64,000 bases of DNA from Tsukamurella sp. PLM1 (GTDB taxonomy: Bacteria; Actinomycetota; Actinomycetes; Mycobacteriales; Mycobacteriaceae). This document shows positions 28,281 to 37,727 of the stretch, one piece after another; positions within the stretch are counted from its first letter, which is position 1, and every line of letters starts with the position of its first letter. The stretch covers positions 3,720,001 to 3,784,000 of the forward strand of contig NZ_AP025688.1 in the NCBI RefSeq assembly GCF_023168325.1, written 5' to 3'. A program made the position numbers and the translations under genes. Under the pieces are notes generated by a model. It was not told the origin of the DNA. It ran no database searches and saw only the letters and a list, made by a program, of their open reading frames with translations.

Positions 28281-30325
28281 ATGGACCAGTACGCATGGCT
28301 CGAAGAAGTGGGATCCGCCACCGCCCTCGATTGGGCGCGCGAGCAGGGCGCAGCGAGCACCGCACGCCTGACCGGACCGCGGTTCGACGAGCTCGAATCG
28401 CGGGCCCTGACCATCCTCGACACCGACCAGCGGATCCCGTACCCGGTGCGCCGCGGCGAACACCTGTGGAACTTCTGGCGCGACGCCGACCACCCGTACG
28501 GGCTGTGGCGGCGCACCACGCTCGAGTCCTTCCGCACCGACTCCCCGGAGTGGGACGTCGTCATCGACGTCGACGCCCTCCGCGAGGCCGAGGACGAGAA
28601 CTGGGTGTGGCACGGGGCGGCCGTCCTGCGGTCGGAGTCGCCCGACGGTGCGCGGTACGACCGCGCGCTCGTCTCCCTCTCGCGGGGCGGCGCCGACGCG
28701 ACCGTGGTGCGGGAGTTCTCGATCTCGCGCCGGGAGTTCGTGGACGGCGGCTTCGAGTTGCCGGAGGCGAAGAGCCGGATCTCGTGGATCGACAAGGACA
28801 CCGTGTACGTGGGCACCGACTTCGGCCCGGGCTCACTCACCGATTCGGGGTACCCGCGAGTCGTGAAGCGGTGGCGTCGCGGCACCCCGCTCGGTCATGC
28901 CGACCTGGTGTACGAGGGCCATCACTCGGACGTCTCGATCGGCGCCGGCTACGACGACACCCCCGGCTACGAACGGCATTTCGTCAACCGCGCGATCGAC
29001 TTCTACAACCGGGAGTTCTACCTCCTCGATCCGGAGACCCTGGCGCTGGAGCGGATCGACGTCCCCTCCGATGCGGACGCGGACGTGCACGAGTCGATGC
29101 TGCTGGTGCGGCCGAAGACGGCGTGGGACCTTCCCGCCGGCACGGTCGAGCCCGGCGCGCTGGTGGAGTTCGACTTCGACGCCTACCGCGCCGGGAAGCG
29201 TGAGTACCACACGGTTTTCACGCCGGACGCGCACACCGCGCTGGCCGGGTACGCGTTCACGAAGTCGTACCTGCTGCTGCAGACGATGCGCGACGTGCGG
29301 TCCGAGCTGCACACCCTCGAGCCCGGCACCTGGGAGCGGCGCGAGACGCACGGGTTCCCCGAGCTGGCCGAGATCGGCGTCTACTACACCGATCCGCGCG
29401 AGGACGACGAGATCTTCGCCACGGCTAGCGGTTTCACGCTGCCGCCCACCCTGCTGCACGGCACGGCGGGCGGGACGGTGGAGCCGCTGAAGTCCGCGCC
29501 GGCGTTCTACGACGCGGACGGCGTGACCACGGAGCAGTTCTTCGCAACCAGTGCCGACGGGACTTCGATCCCCTACTTCGTGGTCCGCCGCCCGGCCGAC
29601 ACCCCGCAGCCCACCCTGCTCTACGGCTACGGCGGTTTCGAGGTCTCGCTCACCCCGGACTACACCGCGGTGTCCGGGGCGTCGTGGATCGAGCGCGGCG
29701 GCGTGTACGTGCTCGCGAACATCCGCGGGGGCGGCGAGTACGGGCCGTCGTGGCACACGGCCGCGCTCAAGGAGAACCGGCTGCGCGCCTACGAGGACTT
29801 CGCCGCCGTGGCGCGGACCTCGTGGCGCGCGGCATCACGACGCGCGAGCAGCTGGGAGCGCAGGGCGGCTCGAACGGCGGCCTGCTGATGGGGGTGATGT
29901 ACACGCGCTACCCGGAACTGTTCGGCGCCATCGTGTGCCAGGTACCGCTGCTGGACATGCGCCGCTATCACCAGCTGCTCGCCGGAGCGTCGTGGATGGC
30001 CGAGTACGGCGATCCCGACGATCCCACCCAGTGGGCCTACATCAGCGAGTACTCGCCGTACCACAACCTGCCGGACGGCCCCGGCGAGCCGGGCGACCTG
30101 CCGGCGCTCCTGGTGACCACGTCGACCCGGGACGACCGGGTGCACCCCGGCCACGCCCGCAAATTCGTCGCCGCGCTGCAGGACCGCGGCATCGAGGTGG
30201 GCTACTACGAGAACATCGAGGGCGGCCACGGCGGCGCGGCCGACAACAAGCAGGCCGCCTTCAAATCCGCACTCGCGTACGAGTTCCTGTGGCGCGAGCT
30301 GGGATCCGCGTCCGACAACACCTGA
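28281..30325 (+). CDS. Prolyl oligopeptidase family serine peptidase (one frame break)
   Basis: About 681 residues. An N-terminal seven-blade propeller (about 60-400) precedes the alpha/beta-hydrolase domain with [14 protein letters not shown], the nucleophile [10 protein letters not shown] (Ser), Asp in [16 protein letters not shown] and the catalytic His in ENIEGGHGG. Probably cytoplasmic: no signal peptide. The frame breaks at 29815-29816 (one G missing) just before [15 protein letters not shown]. Position and family match M. tuberculosis Rv0457c. TACTGT at 28268 lies 7 nt before the ATG. Confidence 0.9.
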
Positions 30326-30334
30326 GGAGGAACC

Positions 30335-30662
30335 ATGCTCGCTGCATTCTCGATCAGCCCGATGGGCGGCCTGGACGGCACGGGCGGAGCCGCCGACGGT
30401 GGCGTCGCCGCGGCGGTCGCGGAGGCGGTCGCCATCGTGCGTGCCTCCGGCCTGCCCAACGAGACGACGTCGATGTTCACCACCATCGAGGGCGAGTGGG
30501 ACGAGGTGATGGGCGTGATCAAGGCGTGCGTCGACCGCCTCGCCGAGACCGCGCCCCGCGTCTCCCTCGTGGTCAAGTGCGACATCCGCCCCGGGCACAC
30601 GGGCCAGCTCTCGGCCAAGGTTGAGCGAGTCGAGAAGCACCTGCGCAGCGGCGGCACCCTGA
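30335..30662 (+). CDS. MTH1187/YkoF-type thiamine-binding protein (3' end uncertain)
   Basis: About 105 residues: MLAAFSISPMGG, then the conserved GLPNETTSMFTTIEGEWDEVMG and CDIRPGHTGQLSAKVERVE. These small proteins form tetramers that bind thiamine or its precursors. A GGAGG Shine-Dalgarno precedes the ATG, 9 bp after the peptidase stop. No stop follows in this frame until 31375, because the frame runs straight into repeat R1. A TGA at 30660 or 30712 would end it after a small indel, so the 3' end is either miscalled or was altered by the repeat. Confidence 0.7.
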
Positions 30663-30663
30663 C

Positions 30664-30737
30664 CGCTCCCGCGGTGGTTCGCTCCTCCGTCACCCCGTTG
30701 CATCCGGGGTCTGAGGTGCGAACCCCGGCGGGAGGCA
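30664..30737. repeat. Repeat R1, copy of R2 at 31712
   Basis: A 74-bp element about 86% identical to 31712-31784, in the same orientation. Each contains an inverted repeat (GGTTCGCTCC-type left arm, GCGAACCCC-type right arm) and an inner CCCCG/CGGGG hairpin around GCATC. R1 and R2 flank the AbiEi/DUF559 gene. R1 lies at the junction of that gene's end and the thiamine-binding gene's end. Confidence 0.8.
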
Positions 30738-31637
30738 CCGTCGAGCAGCAGACCGTGCGGGCCGAGGATGTCCACGAGCTTGGTGTGCAGACGGTCCGGC
30801 TGCTTGCAGTCGCCCCAATCCCAGTGCGTCGGTTTCAGCCCGCGACTCATCAGCAGGCTGTCGCGTTGGATCCGCCGCTCGGAGGTGAAGCCCTTCTTCT
30901 GCTTGCACTTGCCGTCGAACTCGCCGACCACCAGGTCCGACCAGAGGAAATCCGCCCTGGCTTCGAGGGCGCCCGCCTCGTTGAAGAACTCGCGCTGCAG
31001 TTCGGGGCGGGGAATCTCAGGCCATTTCAGCATCAGCGCCCGGCTCCAGGACTCACCCACCGAATCCGACAGCGGCGTGCCCTCAGCGAGCGCGGCGCGG
31101 AGAACGGCGATCCCCCGGCGCCGGCCGAGGCGACCGATCGACGCCGTCAGCTCGTCCGTCGCCACCCCCATCCGCAGCGCCGCGTCGATCGCGCACACGG
31201 CCTGCTCGAACGTGCCCGCCAGCGCCAGGTCTACGGCCGTCCGCGCGATCGTCGTCACCGCGACCCCGTTCACGACGGTGACGTCCTCGGGATCCAATCG
31301 TCGCCGGTACACCCGCCGGCGCCCTCCTTGCCACCGCCCCGGTTTCCGTCGCGGGTGAATTCCACGGTCCGGTGATCGAACGTGAGCACCTGCATGCCCA
31401 GGACGGCTGCGGCCGCGGCGTGGCTGAGCACCATCGCCGGTCCCGCGCGCTCCGCCGCCGCCATCGCCGACAGTGCCAGCTCGTCCCACGGGGCAGCCGG
31501 CCGCCCTTGTGATAGCCCCCTCGCCACACCCTGTGCATCTGCTGGGCGTGCACGAGCTTTCGGATCACCCGATCCGACGTTCCGACCGCGTGCAGCTCCC
31601 GCCGGTGCCGATGCTCGATCGATTCGTCCTCGGACAT
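30690..31637 (-). CDS. AbiEi-type HTH plus DUF559-like nuclease-fold protein (two or three frame breaks)
   Basis: Reads MSEDESIEHRHRRELHAVG, a short HTH-like domain ending VHAQQMHRVWRGGYHKG, a middle AMVLSHAAAAAVLGMQVL and TVVNGVAVTTIARTAVDLAL (both typical of AbiEi-family type IV antitoxin-like proteins), then a C-terminal ARADFLWSDLVVGEFDGK, which resembles the Vsr/DUF559 PD-(D/E)xK core, and RRIQRDSLLMSRGLKPTHWDW. Breaks lie near 31493-31505 and about 31320; a third missing base would end it at a TGA (30692-30690) inside R1. No AbiEii toxin is adjacent. Flanking repeats suggest a mobile cassette. Confidence 0.6.
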
Positions 31638-31711
31638 GGGTTCCCTCCCCTGCGGCGCCCCCGCACCGCGGGTCCATCGTCCCCGATCCCGGTCCCACTC
31701 GCGGATGATTC

Positions 31712-31784
31712 CGCTCCCGCGGGGTTCGCTCCGTAGTCACCCCGCTGCATCCGGGGCTTGAGGAGCGAACCCCCGCGGGACCAC
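31712..31784. repeat. Repeat R2, copy of R1 at 30664
   Basis: TCCCGCGGGGTTCGCTCC on the left pairs with GGAGCGAACCCCCGCGGGA on the right with one bulged G, enclosing about 29 nt that itself folds (CCCCG ... CGGGG). It lies between the divergent AbiEi-like gene and the second L,D-transpeptidase gene, so it is not a simple terminator. Confidence 0.8.
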
Positions 31785-31831
31785 GGTCCGGTCGACCGCA
31801 CGGCGGCATCCGCCATGCCATACTGTGACGC

Positions 31832-32524
31832 ATGATACTGAAGCGACGCCAGATGCTCCTGGGGCTTGCGGTGGTACCGACGGCGGCGGTCGCGTCGTCG
31901 CTGATCGCACCGCACGCCGCAGCGGCGGACGCCGACAAGGCGCTGCTCGACGCCGCGATCGCGGCCGCGCCGACGGCCCGCGAGGTCATCACCGTCGCGG
32001 CACCGTCGTTCTCCTCCACCGACGTCCAGGTCTCGGCGTGGGCGCAGCTCGCGCAGGGGTGGACCAAGGTCTACGGGCCGGTCCCCGGCAAGGTCGGCGA
32101 GCAGGGCATCGGCGAGGGCAAGGACGGGGTGCCCCGCACGCCGTTCGGCGTGTTCCGGCTCGATCTCGCCTTCGGCCGGCAGGACAACCCGGGCACCACT
32201 CTGCCGTACACCAAGGTGACGAATCAGCACTGGTGGGACGGAAACGTGAACTCCCCCACCTACGACCGGATGGTCGTCCAGGCCGCCAGCCCCGGGCCCG
32301 AGAGCGAGAACCTCTACGACATCGGCCCCGTCTACGACTACGCCGTGCACTTCGACAACAACCCCGGCCACACTCCCGGCAAGGGCGGCGCGATGTTCCT
32401 GCACGTGACGGACGGCAAGCCGACGCTGGGCTGCGTCGCGATCAGCCGCGAGGGCATGATCACCCTGCTGAAATGGCTGGCGCCCGTACACAACCCGGTC
32501 CTGGTCACCGGCCTCGCGGGCTGA
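31832..32524 (+). CDS. Exported L,D-transpeptidase family protein
   Basis: A 230-residue secreted YkuD-domain protein. The signal peptide (MILKRRQMLLGLAVVPTAAV, cleavage near APHAAAADA) contains paired Arg. The catalytic segment is MFLHVTDGKPTLGCVAIS: His about 20 residues before the Cys, in an LGC setting rather than SHGC. This subgroup resembles the L,D-transpeptidase-like proteins of actinobacteria with TPFGVFRLDLAFG and a large middle loop. Peptidoglycan or protein anchoring is expected. TACTGT at 31821 lies 5 nt before the ATG. Confidence 0.85.
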   Translation: MILKRRQMLLGLAVVPTAAVASSLIAPHAAAADADKALLDAAIAAAPTAREVITVAAPSFSSTDVQVSAWAQLAQGWTKVYGPVPGKVGEQGIGEGKDGVPRTPFGVFRLDLAFGRQDNPGTTLPYTKVTNQHWWDGNVNSPTYDRMVVQAASPGPESENLYDIGPVYDYAVHFDNNPGHTPGKGGAMFLHVTDGKPTLGCVAISREGMITLLKWLAPVHNPVLVTGLAG

Positions 32525-32530
32525 CTCGCC

Positions 32531-33379
32531 CTACCCGTGCTGCGCGATCCACTCCGACAGCACCGGGATCACCGGCTCCGGTGAGAGGATCCACTGGTTG
32601 TGCCCCAGCGGTTGCTCGATCCGCCGGTGCGTGGACGCCGCAAACTTCTCCCCCACGAACCGCGACTGCTTCTCCGACACCATCTCGTCGCCCGCGATCG
32701 ACACCGTGAGGACGGGCGTCTTCGTTCCCGCGAGCCGCTTCTCGTAGTCCACGTCCGCGCCGTCCACGTTGAAATCGCCGGTCTGCACCAGGTGGTCGAA
32801 GTCGCGGACGATGCCCTTGGGCACCTCCCCGAACCCGTCCGGGCCGGACCAGTGGCCCCGTCGGGCCGCGGCACGCGCGGCGACGGACGTGCCGATCCGG
32901 CGCGCGGTCCCCGAGAACCCGTCCAGCTTGTAATAGCCGGTGCCGCAGGCCACCAGGATCACCCCGGCCAGGTTGCGCCGCGCCCGCGCCGCGTACATGG
33001 TTCCCATCAGCCCGCCGAGGCTGTGCCCCAGCAGGATTCGCGGCGCGTCCGGGAACTTCTGCCGCGCGAGCGCGGACACCGCCGGATAGTCCTCGACCAC
33101 CACGTCCTGGAAGCCGTGTGCGCCCGCCGCGCCGCGCGGCCGCGCATCGCCCTGCCCACGGTGCTCGGACACCACGGCGTTGAGTCCCGCGTCGACCAGC
33201 GCGCGCCCGAAGTCGTCGAAGTACCCGGCCGGCACGTTCACGCCGGGCCAGATCATCAGCACCGGCGCCGCCGGGTCCGGCCCGCGGAAGATCCGCACGG
33301 GGTTCGTGGTGACCCCGTCCTTGTAGGTCAGCGTCGCGACGGTGGGCCGCCGTTGCGCGTTCGAGGCCGGGGAGCTCAC
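32531..33379 (-). CDS. Alpha/beta-hydrolase
   Basis: A 282-residue cytoplasmic hydrolase starting VSSPASNAQ at a GTG that overlaps the upstream stop (GTGA). Features: MIWPGVNVPAGYF (oxyanion region), SEHRGQGDARPRG, the nucleophile ILLGHSLGGLMG, an acid in SIAGDEMVS and the His in QPLGHNQWI. Substrate unknown; the serine-hydrolase lid helices suggest an acyl ester. Co-transcribed with the membrane protein and PPK2 upstream. Confidence 0.82.
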   Translation of the reverse strand: MSSPASNAQRRPTVATLTYKDGVTTNPVRIFRGPDPAAPVLMIWPGVNVPAGYFDDFGRALVDAGLNAVVSEHRGQGDARPRGAAGAHGFQDVVVEDYPAVSALARQKFPDAPRILLGHSLGGLMGTMYAARARRNLAGVILVACGTGYYKLDGFSGTARRIGTSVAARAAARRGHWSGPDGFGEVPKGIVRDFDHLVQTGDFNVDGADVDYEKRLAGTKTPVLTVSIAGDEMVSEKQSRFVGEKFAASTHRRIEQPLGHNQWILSPEPVIPVLSEWIAQHG

Positions 33380-34244
33380 CAGGCCCGCCGTTCCGCGCGG
33401 CGCTCGGCGACGGCCCCGAGACCGCCGAAGATCAGGCCGATCAGCGCGATCGCGCCACCGACCGCCGCCTCGGTCACGATCCACGGGGTGAGGCTGTGGG
33501 TCACCTGCGTGATCGCGGCGTCGATCACCGTCGGGCTCAGTCCGCCGGTCCCGCCCCGGCCCGCCACGTACGACGGTGCCACCACGCACAGCATCCAGGT
33601 GACGCCGGCCGCCACCGCGACGCCGAGCCCCAGGTAGAACAGCATGAATCCCCGACGGTGCGCCGCCCACAGCGCGAGCAGCGCGGCCACGATCGCGACG
33701 ATCGGGGCGATCCACGCCGCCCGCCGGATCGCGTCGGCGGCGTCGGCGTACCGACCCGCCCGGAACAGGTCCCGGTTCGCGCCCGTGCCGGACAGATCGA
33801 TCGTGACCCGCTCGGGCACCGTCACCGTCACGTTGTTCGCGGCGGCGACGTCACGGATCATGGGTGCGAGGTCGATCTCCGCGGTGGTCTCGCCGCGCAG
33901 CCGTTGCTCCGCGGTCTGGCGCTGCAGGAGCCAATCGTGCACCTCGCCGAGGGCCGCCTTGAACGCCCCGGGGAACTGCGGGCCGTGGGTGTAGGTCGAG
34001 ACGTACGGCGTGATCGCCGAGAGCGGGGCCGCGCGTCGCCCTGCTCGGTGAGCAGCCGCTGCACCTGCTGGGCGATCTCCTGCGCCATCGCGTCCTGCAC
34101 GCCGCGGTCGTGCCCCAGCGGCTCCATCAGGGCCGTGAACTCGTCGCGGTCCAGCACCGTCCGCGACGCCCAGTTGGCGGGCACCGCCACGAACGTGGCC
34201 AGGATCGCCACGAGCACGAGGAGGAAAGCCGTCAGAGAACGCAC
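33376..34244 (-). CDS. Membrane protein of unknown function (one frame break)
   Basis: About 289 residues. Helix 1 is [21 protein letters not shown]; a roughly 150-residue outside loop follows ([18 protein letters not shown] ... [11 protein letters not shown]), then helices at [36 protein letters not shown] and [16 protein letters not shown]. The frame breaks near 34030-34036 where one missing base restores PLSAITPYV. No family recognised with certainty; the layout resembles actinobacterial conserved integral membrane proteins with large extracytoplasmic loops. Overlaps the hydrolase by 4 bp and follows PPK2 by 19 bp. Confidence 0.6.
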
Positions 34245-34263
34245 GGCGACAACGCTACCGTCG

Positions 34264-35200
34264 TCAGTCGCCGATGAGGTCCCGACCCCGTCCGACGATC
34301 AACGGATCCGGGCCCGCGGCCAGGACTTCCATGTCCTTGTTGTCGTAGTCGAACTTGTCGAGGATGTAGCGCATGGCGTTCAGGCGCGCACGCTTCTTGT
34401 CGTTGCTCTTGACGACGGTCCACGGCGCGTAGTCGGTGTCGGTCGCCGCGAACACCTCCTCCTTCGCCGCGGTGTAGCCGTCCCACTTGTCCAGCGACGC
34501 CAGGTCCATCGGGGAGAGCTTCCACTGCCGCACGGGGTCGATCTGGCGGATCGCGAAGCGCGTGCGCTGCTCGAGCTGGGTCACGGAGAACCAGAATTTG
34601 GTCACGTCGATGCCGTCGTCCACCAGCATCTTCTCGAACAGCGGAACCTGGTGGGTCCAGCGCTCGTGCTGCTCGTCGGAGCAGAAGCCCATGACCCGCT
34701 CGACCCCGCCGCGGTTGTACCAGGAGCGGTCGAACAGCACGATCTCGCCCTTGGTCGGGAAGTGGTCGATGTAGCGCTGGAAGTACCACTCGCCGGCCTC
34801 GCGCTCGGTGGGCTTGACCAGCGCGACCACGCGCGCCACGCGGGTTGAGGTGCTCCATGAAGCGCTTGATGGTGCCGCCCTTGCCGGCGGCGTCGCGGCC
34901 CTCGAACACGATCACCAGGCGCTGGCCGGTGTCCTTGACCCAGCGCTGCAGCTTCAGCAGCTCGATCTGCAGCAGGCGCTTCTCCCGCTCGTACTCCGAC
35001 CGGGCCATGCGCTCGTCGTACGGGTAGCCCTCGCGCCAGGTGTCCACGACGTGCCGCTCGGGCGTGAGCAGCACGGGATCGTCGTCATCGTCGTCGTTGA
35101 CGGAGAAGCCCTCGGTCGCCCGCAGGTCGACGATCTTCTGCAGCGCCTCGCGGCCACTGACCGCGCTCAAATCGATGCCCGCCGGCAGATCCAGATCCAT
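34264..35200 (-). CDS. ppk2: Polyphosphate kinase 2 (one frame break)
   Basis: About 312 residues. The Walker A-like loop is [16 protein letters not shown]; the second core motif is [45 protein letters not shown] is the lid. This class (single PPK2 domain with a highly acidic NDDDDDDP patch near residue 40) typically makes NTP from NDP with polyphosphate. The frame changes near 34840-34852 within the CG-rich [10 protein letters not shown] segment (two bases missing or one extra). Starts at MDLDLPAG. First gene of a leftward operon with a membrane protein and a hydrolase. Confidence 0.88.
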
Positions 35201-35288
35201 CACGCGCGGAAGCGTAGTCAAAGGCCAGGACGGTTCGGTGAACTGCACGTGAACGTGCGGTTGTCCGCCCCGGGTAAACTGTGCCGCG

Positions 35289-35939
35289 ATGCCCACCACC
35301 GCCAACCGCGGACGCCGGCGCGCCGAACACCTCGGGCCCGAGCGTCGCCGCCCCCAGGTCCTCGACGCCGCGCTGGAGATCGCCGCGCGCGACGGGCTCG
35401 CCGCCGTCACCATCGGCACCGTCGCCGACAAGCTGCAGGTCACCCGCCCCGTCATCTACTCGTGTTTCCCGGATCGGGTCGCGCTCATCACCGAGCTGCT
35501 CGACCGGGAGACCGAGACGATGATGACCTACGTCCTCACGTCGCTGCACAGCGCCCACGGCGAGGACCCGGAGACGGCGTTCATCATCGGCATGCGCGGC
35601 CTGCTGGCCGCGGTGAACGAGCGCGCCGACACCTGGCAGCTGCTGTTCTCCGGCGTCACCGACCCGGAGGTCGTGCACCGCGTTCGCGGCGCCCGCAGGA
35701 CGCTGGCGGCGCAGGCCGAGGAGTGGATCCGCCCCGCCCTCATCCGCTGGTGGGACATGCAGGATCTCGACCAGAAGCTGCCCATGCTCATGGAACTGTT
35801 CGTCTCGGCGTGCGAGGCGGCCGTCCGCTCGATGCTCGCGGACCGCCCCGACGACGCCGGGCCTGACTGGCGCGGCGACGCCGAGACGATCGGGAAGTTC
35901 TACGGCTCGGCGGTCTACCGCGCCTTCCACGGGGCCTGA
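35289..35939 (+). CDS. TetR-family transcriptional regulator
   Basis: A 216-residue regulator with the N-terminal HTH in [27 protein letters not shown] (quoted in part: [18 protein letters not shown]) and an all-helical ligand domain. TAAACT at 35275 lies 8 nt before the ATG. Its 3' end is 15 bp from the convergent ABC transporter gene, and its 5' end faces ppk2, so the divergent ppk2 operon is its most obvious target. Control of the siderophore operon is possible but not supported by position. Ligand unknown. Confidence 0.85.
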   Translation: MPTTANRGRRRAEHLGPERRRPQVLDAALEIAARDGLAAVTIGTVADKLQVTRPVIYSCFPDRVALITELLDRETETMMTYVLTSLHSAHGEDPETAFIIGMRGLLAAVNERADTWQLLFSGVTDPEVVHRVRGARRTLAAQAEEWIRPALIRWWDMQDLDQKLPMLMELFVSACEAAVRSMLADRPDDAGPDWRGDAETIGKFYGSAVYRAFHGA

Positions 35940-35954
35940 CGGTCCGCCGTCACC

Positions 35955-37727
35955 TCAGCGGTTCCGGCTCCACGCCGCCCACAGGGCGGCGTACCGTCCG
36001 CCCGCGCGGCGCAGGTCGTCGTGCGTGCCCTGCTCGACGATCGCTCCGCGCTCCATGACCAGGATCCGATCGGCGCGGGCGGCCTGGCTCAGGCGGTGCG
36101 CCACCACCATCGCGGTTCGCCCCGCGAGCGCGGCGTGCGCGGCGTCCTCGAGAGCGTCGGCGTCGGCGCTGTCCGCATCGGCGGTGGCCTCGTCGAGGAT
36201 CGCCACCGGCGGGTCGAGCAGCACGAGCCGCGCCAGCGCGAGCTGCTGCTCGCGCTTGGGCGTCAGCACCTGCCCGCCCGCTCCGACGACGGTGTCCATC
36301 CCGGACTCGAGCAGCGACACCCATTCCCAGGCCCCGACCGTTTCCAGCGCCGCCCGGAGCGCGTCGTCGGAGGCGCCGGGCTGCGCCATCCGCAGGTCGT
36401 CGGCGAGTGGCCCGGCGAACACGTGCACGTCCTGCGTGAGCAGGACGGGCGCGGCGTCCTCCGGAAGCGCCGCCAGGGCATTGCCGTCGATCCGCACCGC
36501 GCCGGCCTCCGGCACGTGCACGCCCGCGACCAGCGCCGCGAGCGTCGTCTTGCCCGCTCCGGAGGTGCCGACCACGGCCACCGTCTCCCCCGGCTCGATG
36601 GTCACGCTCACCCCGTCCAGCACACGGCGACCGGTGCCGTAGCCGAAGGCGACCCCGTCGACCTCGACGCGGGGCGGTCCGCCGCTCGCGCCCACCTCGC
36701 CCGACGGTGCCGGGCCCGCCGCCTCGTCGTCCGCGAGGCGGATCACCCCGACGATGCGCGCCAGCGAGGCGCCCGCCGACTGGATGTCGTCCATCACCAG
36801 CAGCAGCGCGCCGATCGGCCCGAAAAGGCGCAGGAACAGCAGCATCGCGGTGGTGACGGCGCCGACGGTGACCAGGTCACCGTCGACGAGGGCGAAGCCC
36901 AGCACGAGGATTGTGGCCATACCGACGAACTCGGCGAGGTTGACCCGACCGAACAGCCGGTTCTGCACGATCCGCGCGCGCATGGTCCAGCGCACGACGC
37001 GCCACGAACCGTCGCTGACCCGCAGGCTGGCGCGGTCCATCAGGTCGTAGGCGTGGACGGTGGGCAGGCCCCGGATGGACCCGAGCATGTGGTGCGCCCG
37101 CTCGGCCATCGCCGCCCGCTCCGAGCGGTAGACCGGCGGCGCGACCCGCACGTACATGCGCGCGCCGAGCCCGTAGACGGGCAGCACCACGATCGCCACG
37201 AGCAGGAAGCGCCAATCCAGCGCGGCGAACCCGGCAACGGTCACCGCGACGGAGAAGCCCGAGCGGGCCAACGCGGGCACGCCCCGCGAGATCGCCTGGC
37301 TCACCACGCCCACGTCGTCGGTGGCGCGGGAGACGAGATCGCCGGAGCCCGCCTCCTCGACACGGGACTGGGACAGGCGGAACGCCGCGCCCACCATCGA
37401 CTCGCGCAGCCGGGCCAGTGCGGTCTCGAAGAGCTGTGCGGTCAGGGCGATTCCGACGCCGGTGAAGCACGCCGACGCGATCGCCGCGGCCGCCATGATC
37501 CCGCCGATCCGCAGCACGTCGGCGTACCCGCCGCCGCTGATGGCCTCGTCGACCATCGCGCCGAACCCCCACGGCACCGCGAGTCCGAGGGCGGCGCCGA
37601 CGAGCAGGACGACGAAGACGACCGCGAGCGCGGCCCGCTTCCGGGCGAGCAGCCCGCGGGCGTACCGGAAGGTCTCCCGCCCGTCCGCGATCGGCAGGGC
37701 GCCGATGGTCGACGTGGGGGCGCTCAT
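35955..37727 (-). CDS. ABC transporter, fused membrane and ATPase subunit B
   Basis: A 590-residue half-transporter: six-helix exporter-type membrane domain (about 30-320) and ATPase (about 350-590). Walker A VGTSGAGKTTLAAL and Walker B VAILDEATADAD are intact, but the signature loop reads LTPKREQQLALARL, having lost LSGGQ. Its partner upstream has the opposite defect. Its ATG overlaps the partner's stop (ATGA). The last genes of the siderophore operon, so siderophore export, or IrtAB-like import, is expected; which one cannot be told from sequence alone. Confidence 0.88.
   Translation of the reverse strand: MSAPTSTIGALPIADGRETFRYARGLLARKRAALAVVFVVLLVGAALGLAVPWGFGAMVDEAISGGGYADVLRIGGIMAAAAIASACFTGVGIALTAQLFETALARLRESMVGAAFRLSQSRVEEAGSGDLVSRATDDVGVVSQAISRGVPALARSGFSVAVTVAGFAALDWRFLLVAIVVLPVYGLGARMYVRVAPPVYRSERAAMAERAHHMLGSIRGLPTVHAYDLMDRASLRVSDGSWRVVRWTMRARIVQNRLFGRVNLAEFVGMATILVLGFALVDGDLVTVGAVTTAMLLFLRLFGPIGALLLVMDDIQSAGASLARIVGVIRLADDEAAGPAPSGEVGASGGPPRVEVDGVAFGYGTGRRVLDGVSVTIEPGETVAVVGTSGAGKTTLAALVAGVHVPEAGAVRIDGNALAALPEDAAPVLLTQDVHVFAGPLADDLRMAQPGASDDALRAALETVGAWEWVSLLESGMDTVVGAGGQVLTPKREQQLALARLVLLDPPVAILDEATADADSADADALEDAAHAALAGRTAMVVAHRLSQAARADRILVMERGAIVEQGTHDDLRRAGGRYAALWAAWSRNR

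Noticed and set aside
25872..29888. A 1,338-codon rightward open frame
   Set aside because: Only the part after 28281 is real (the peptidase). The rest is antisense to ectD, the DUF4253 gene and lpd, an effect of high G+C.
30325..30335. A thiamine riboswitch before the thiamine-binding gene
   Set aside because: The gap to the peptidase stop is only 9 bp, too short for a riboswitch.
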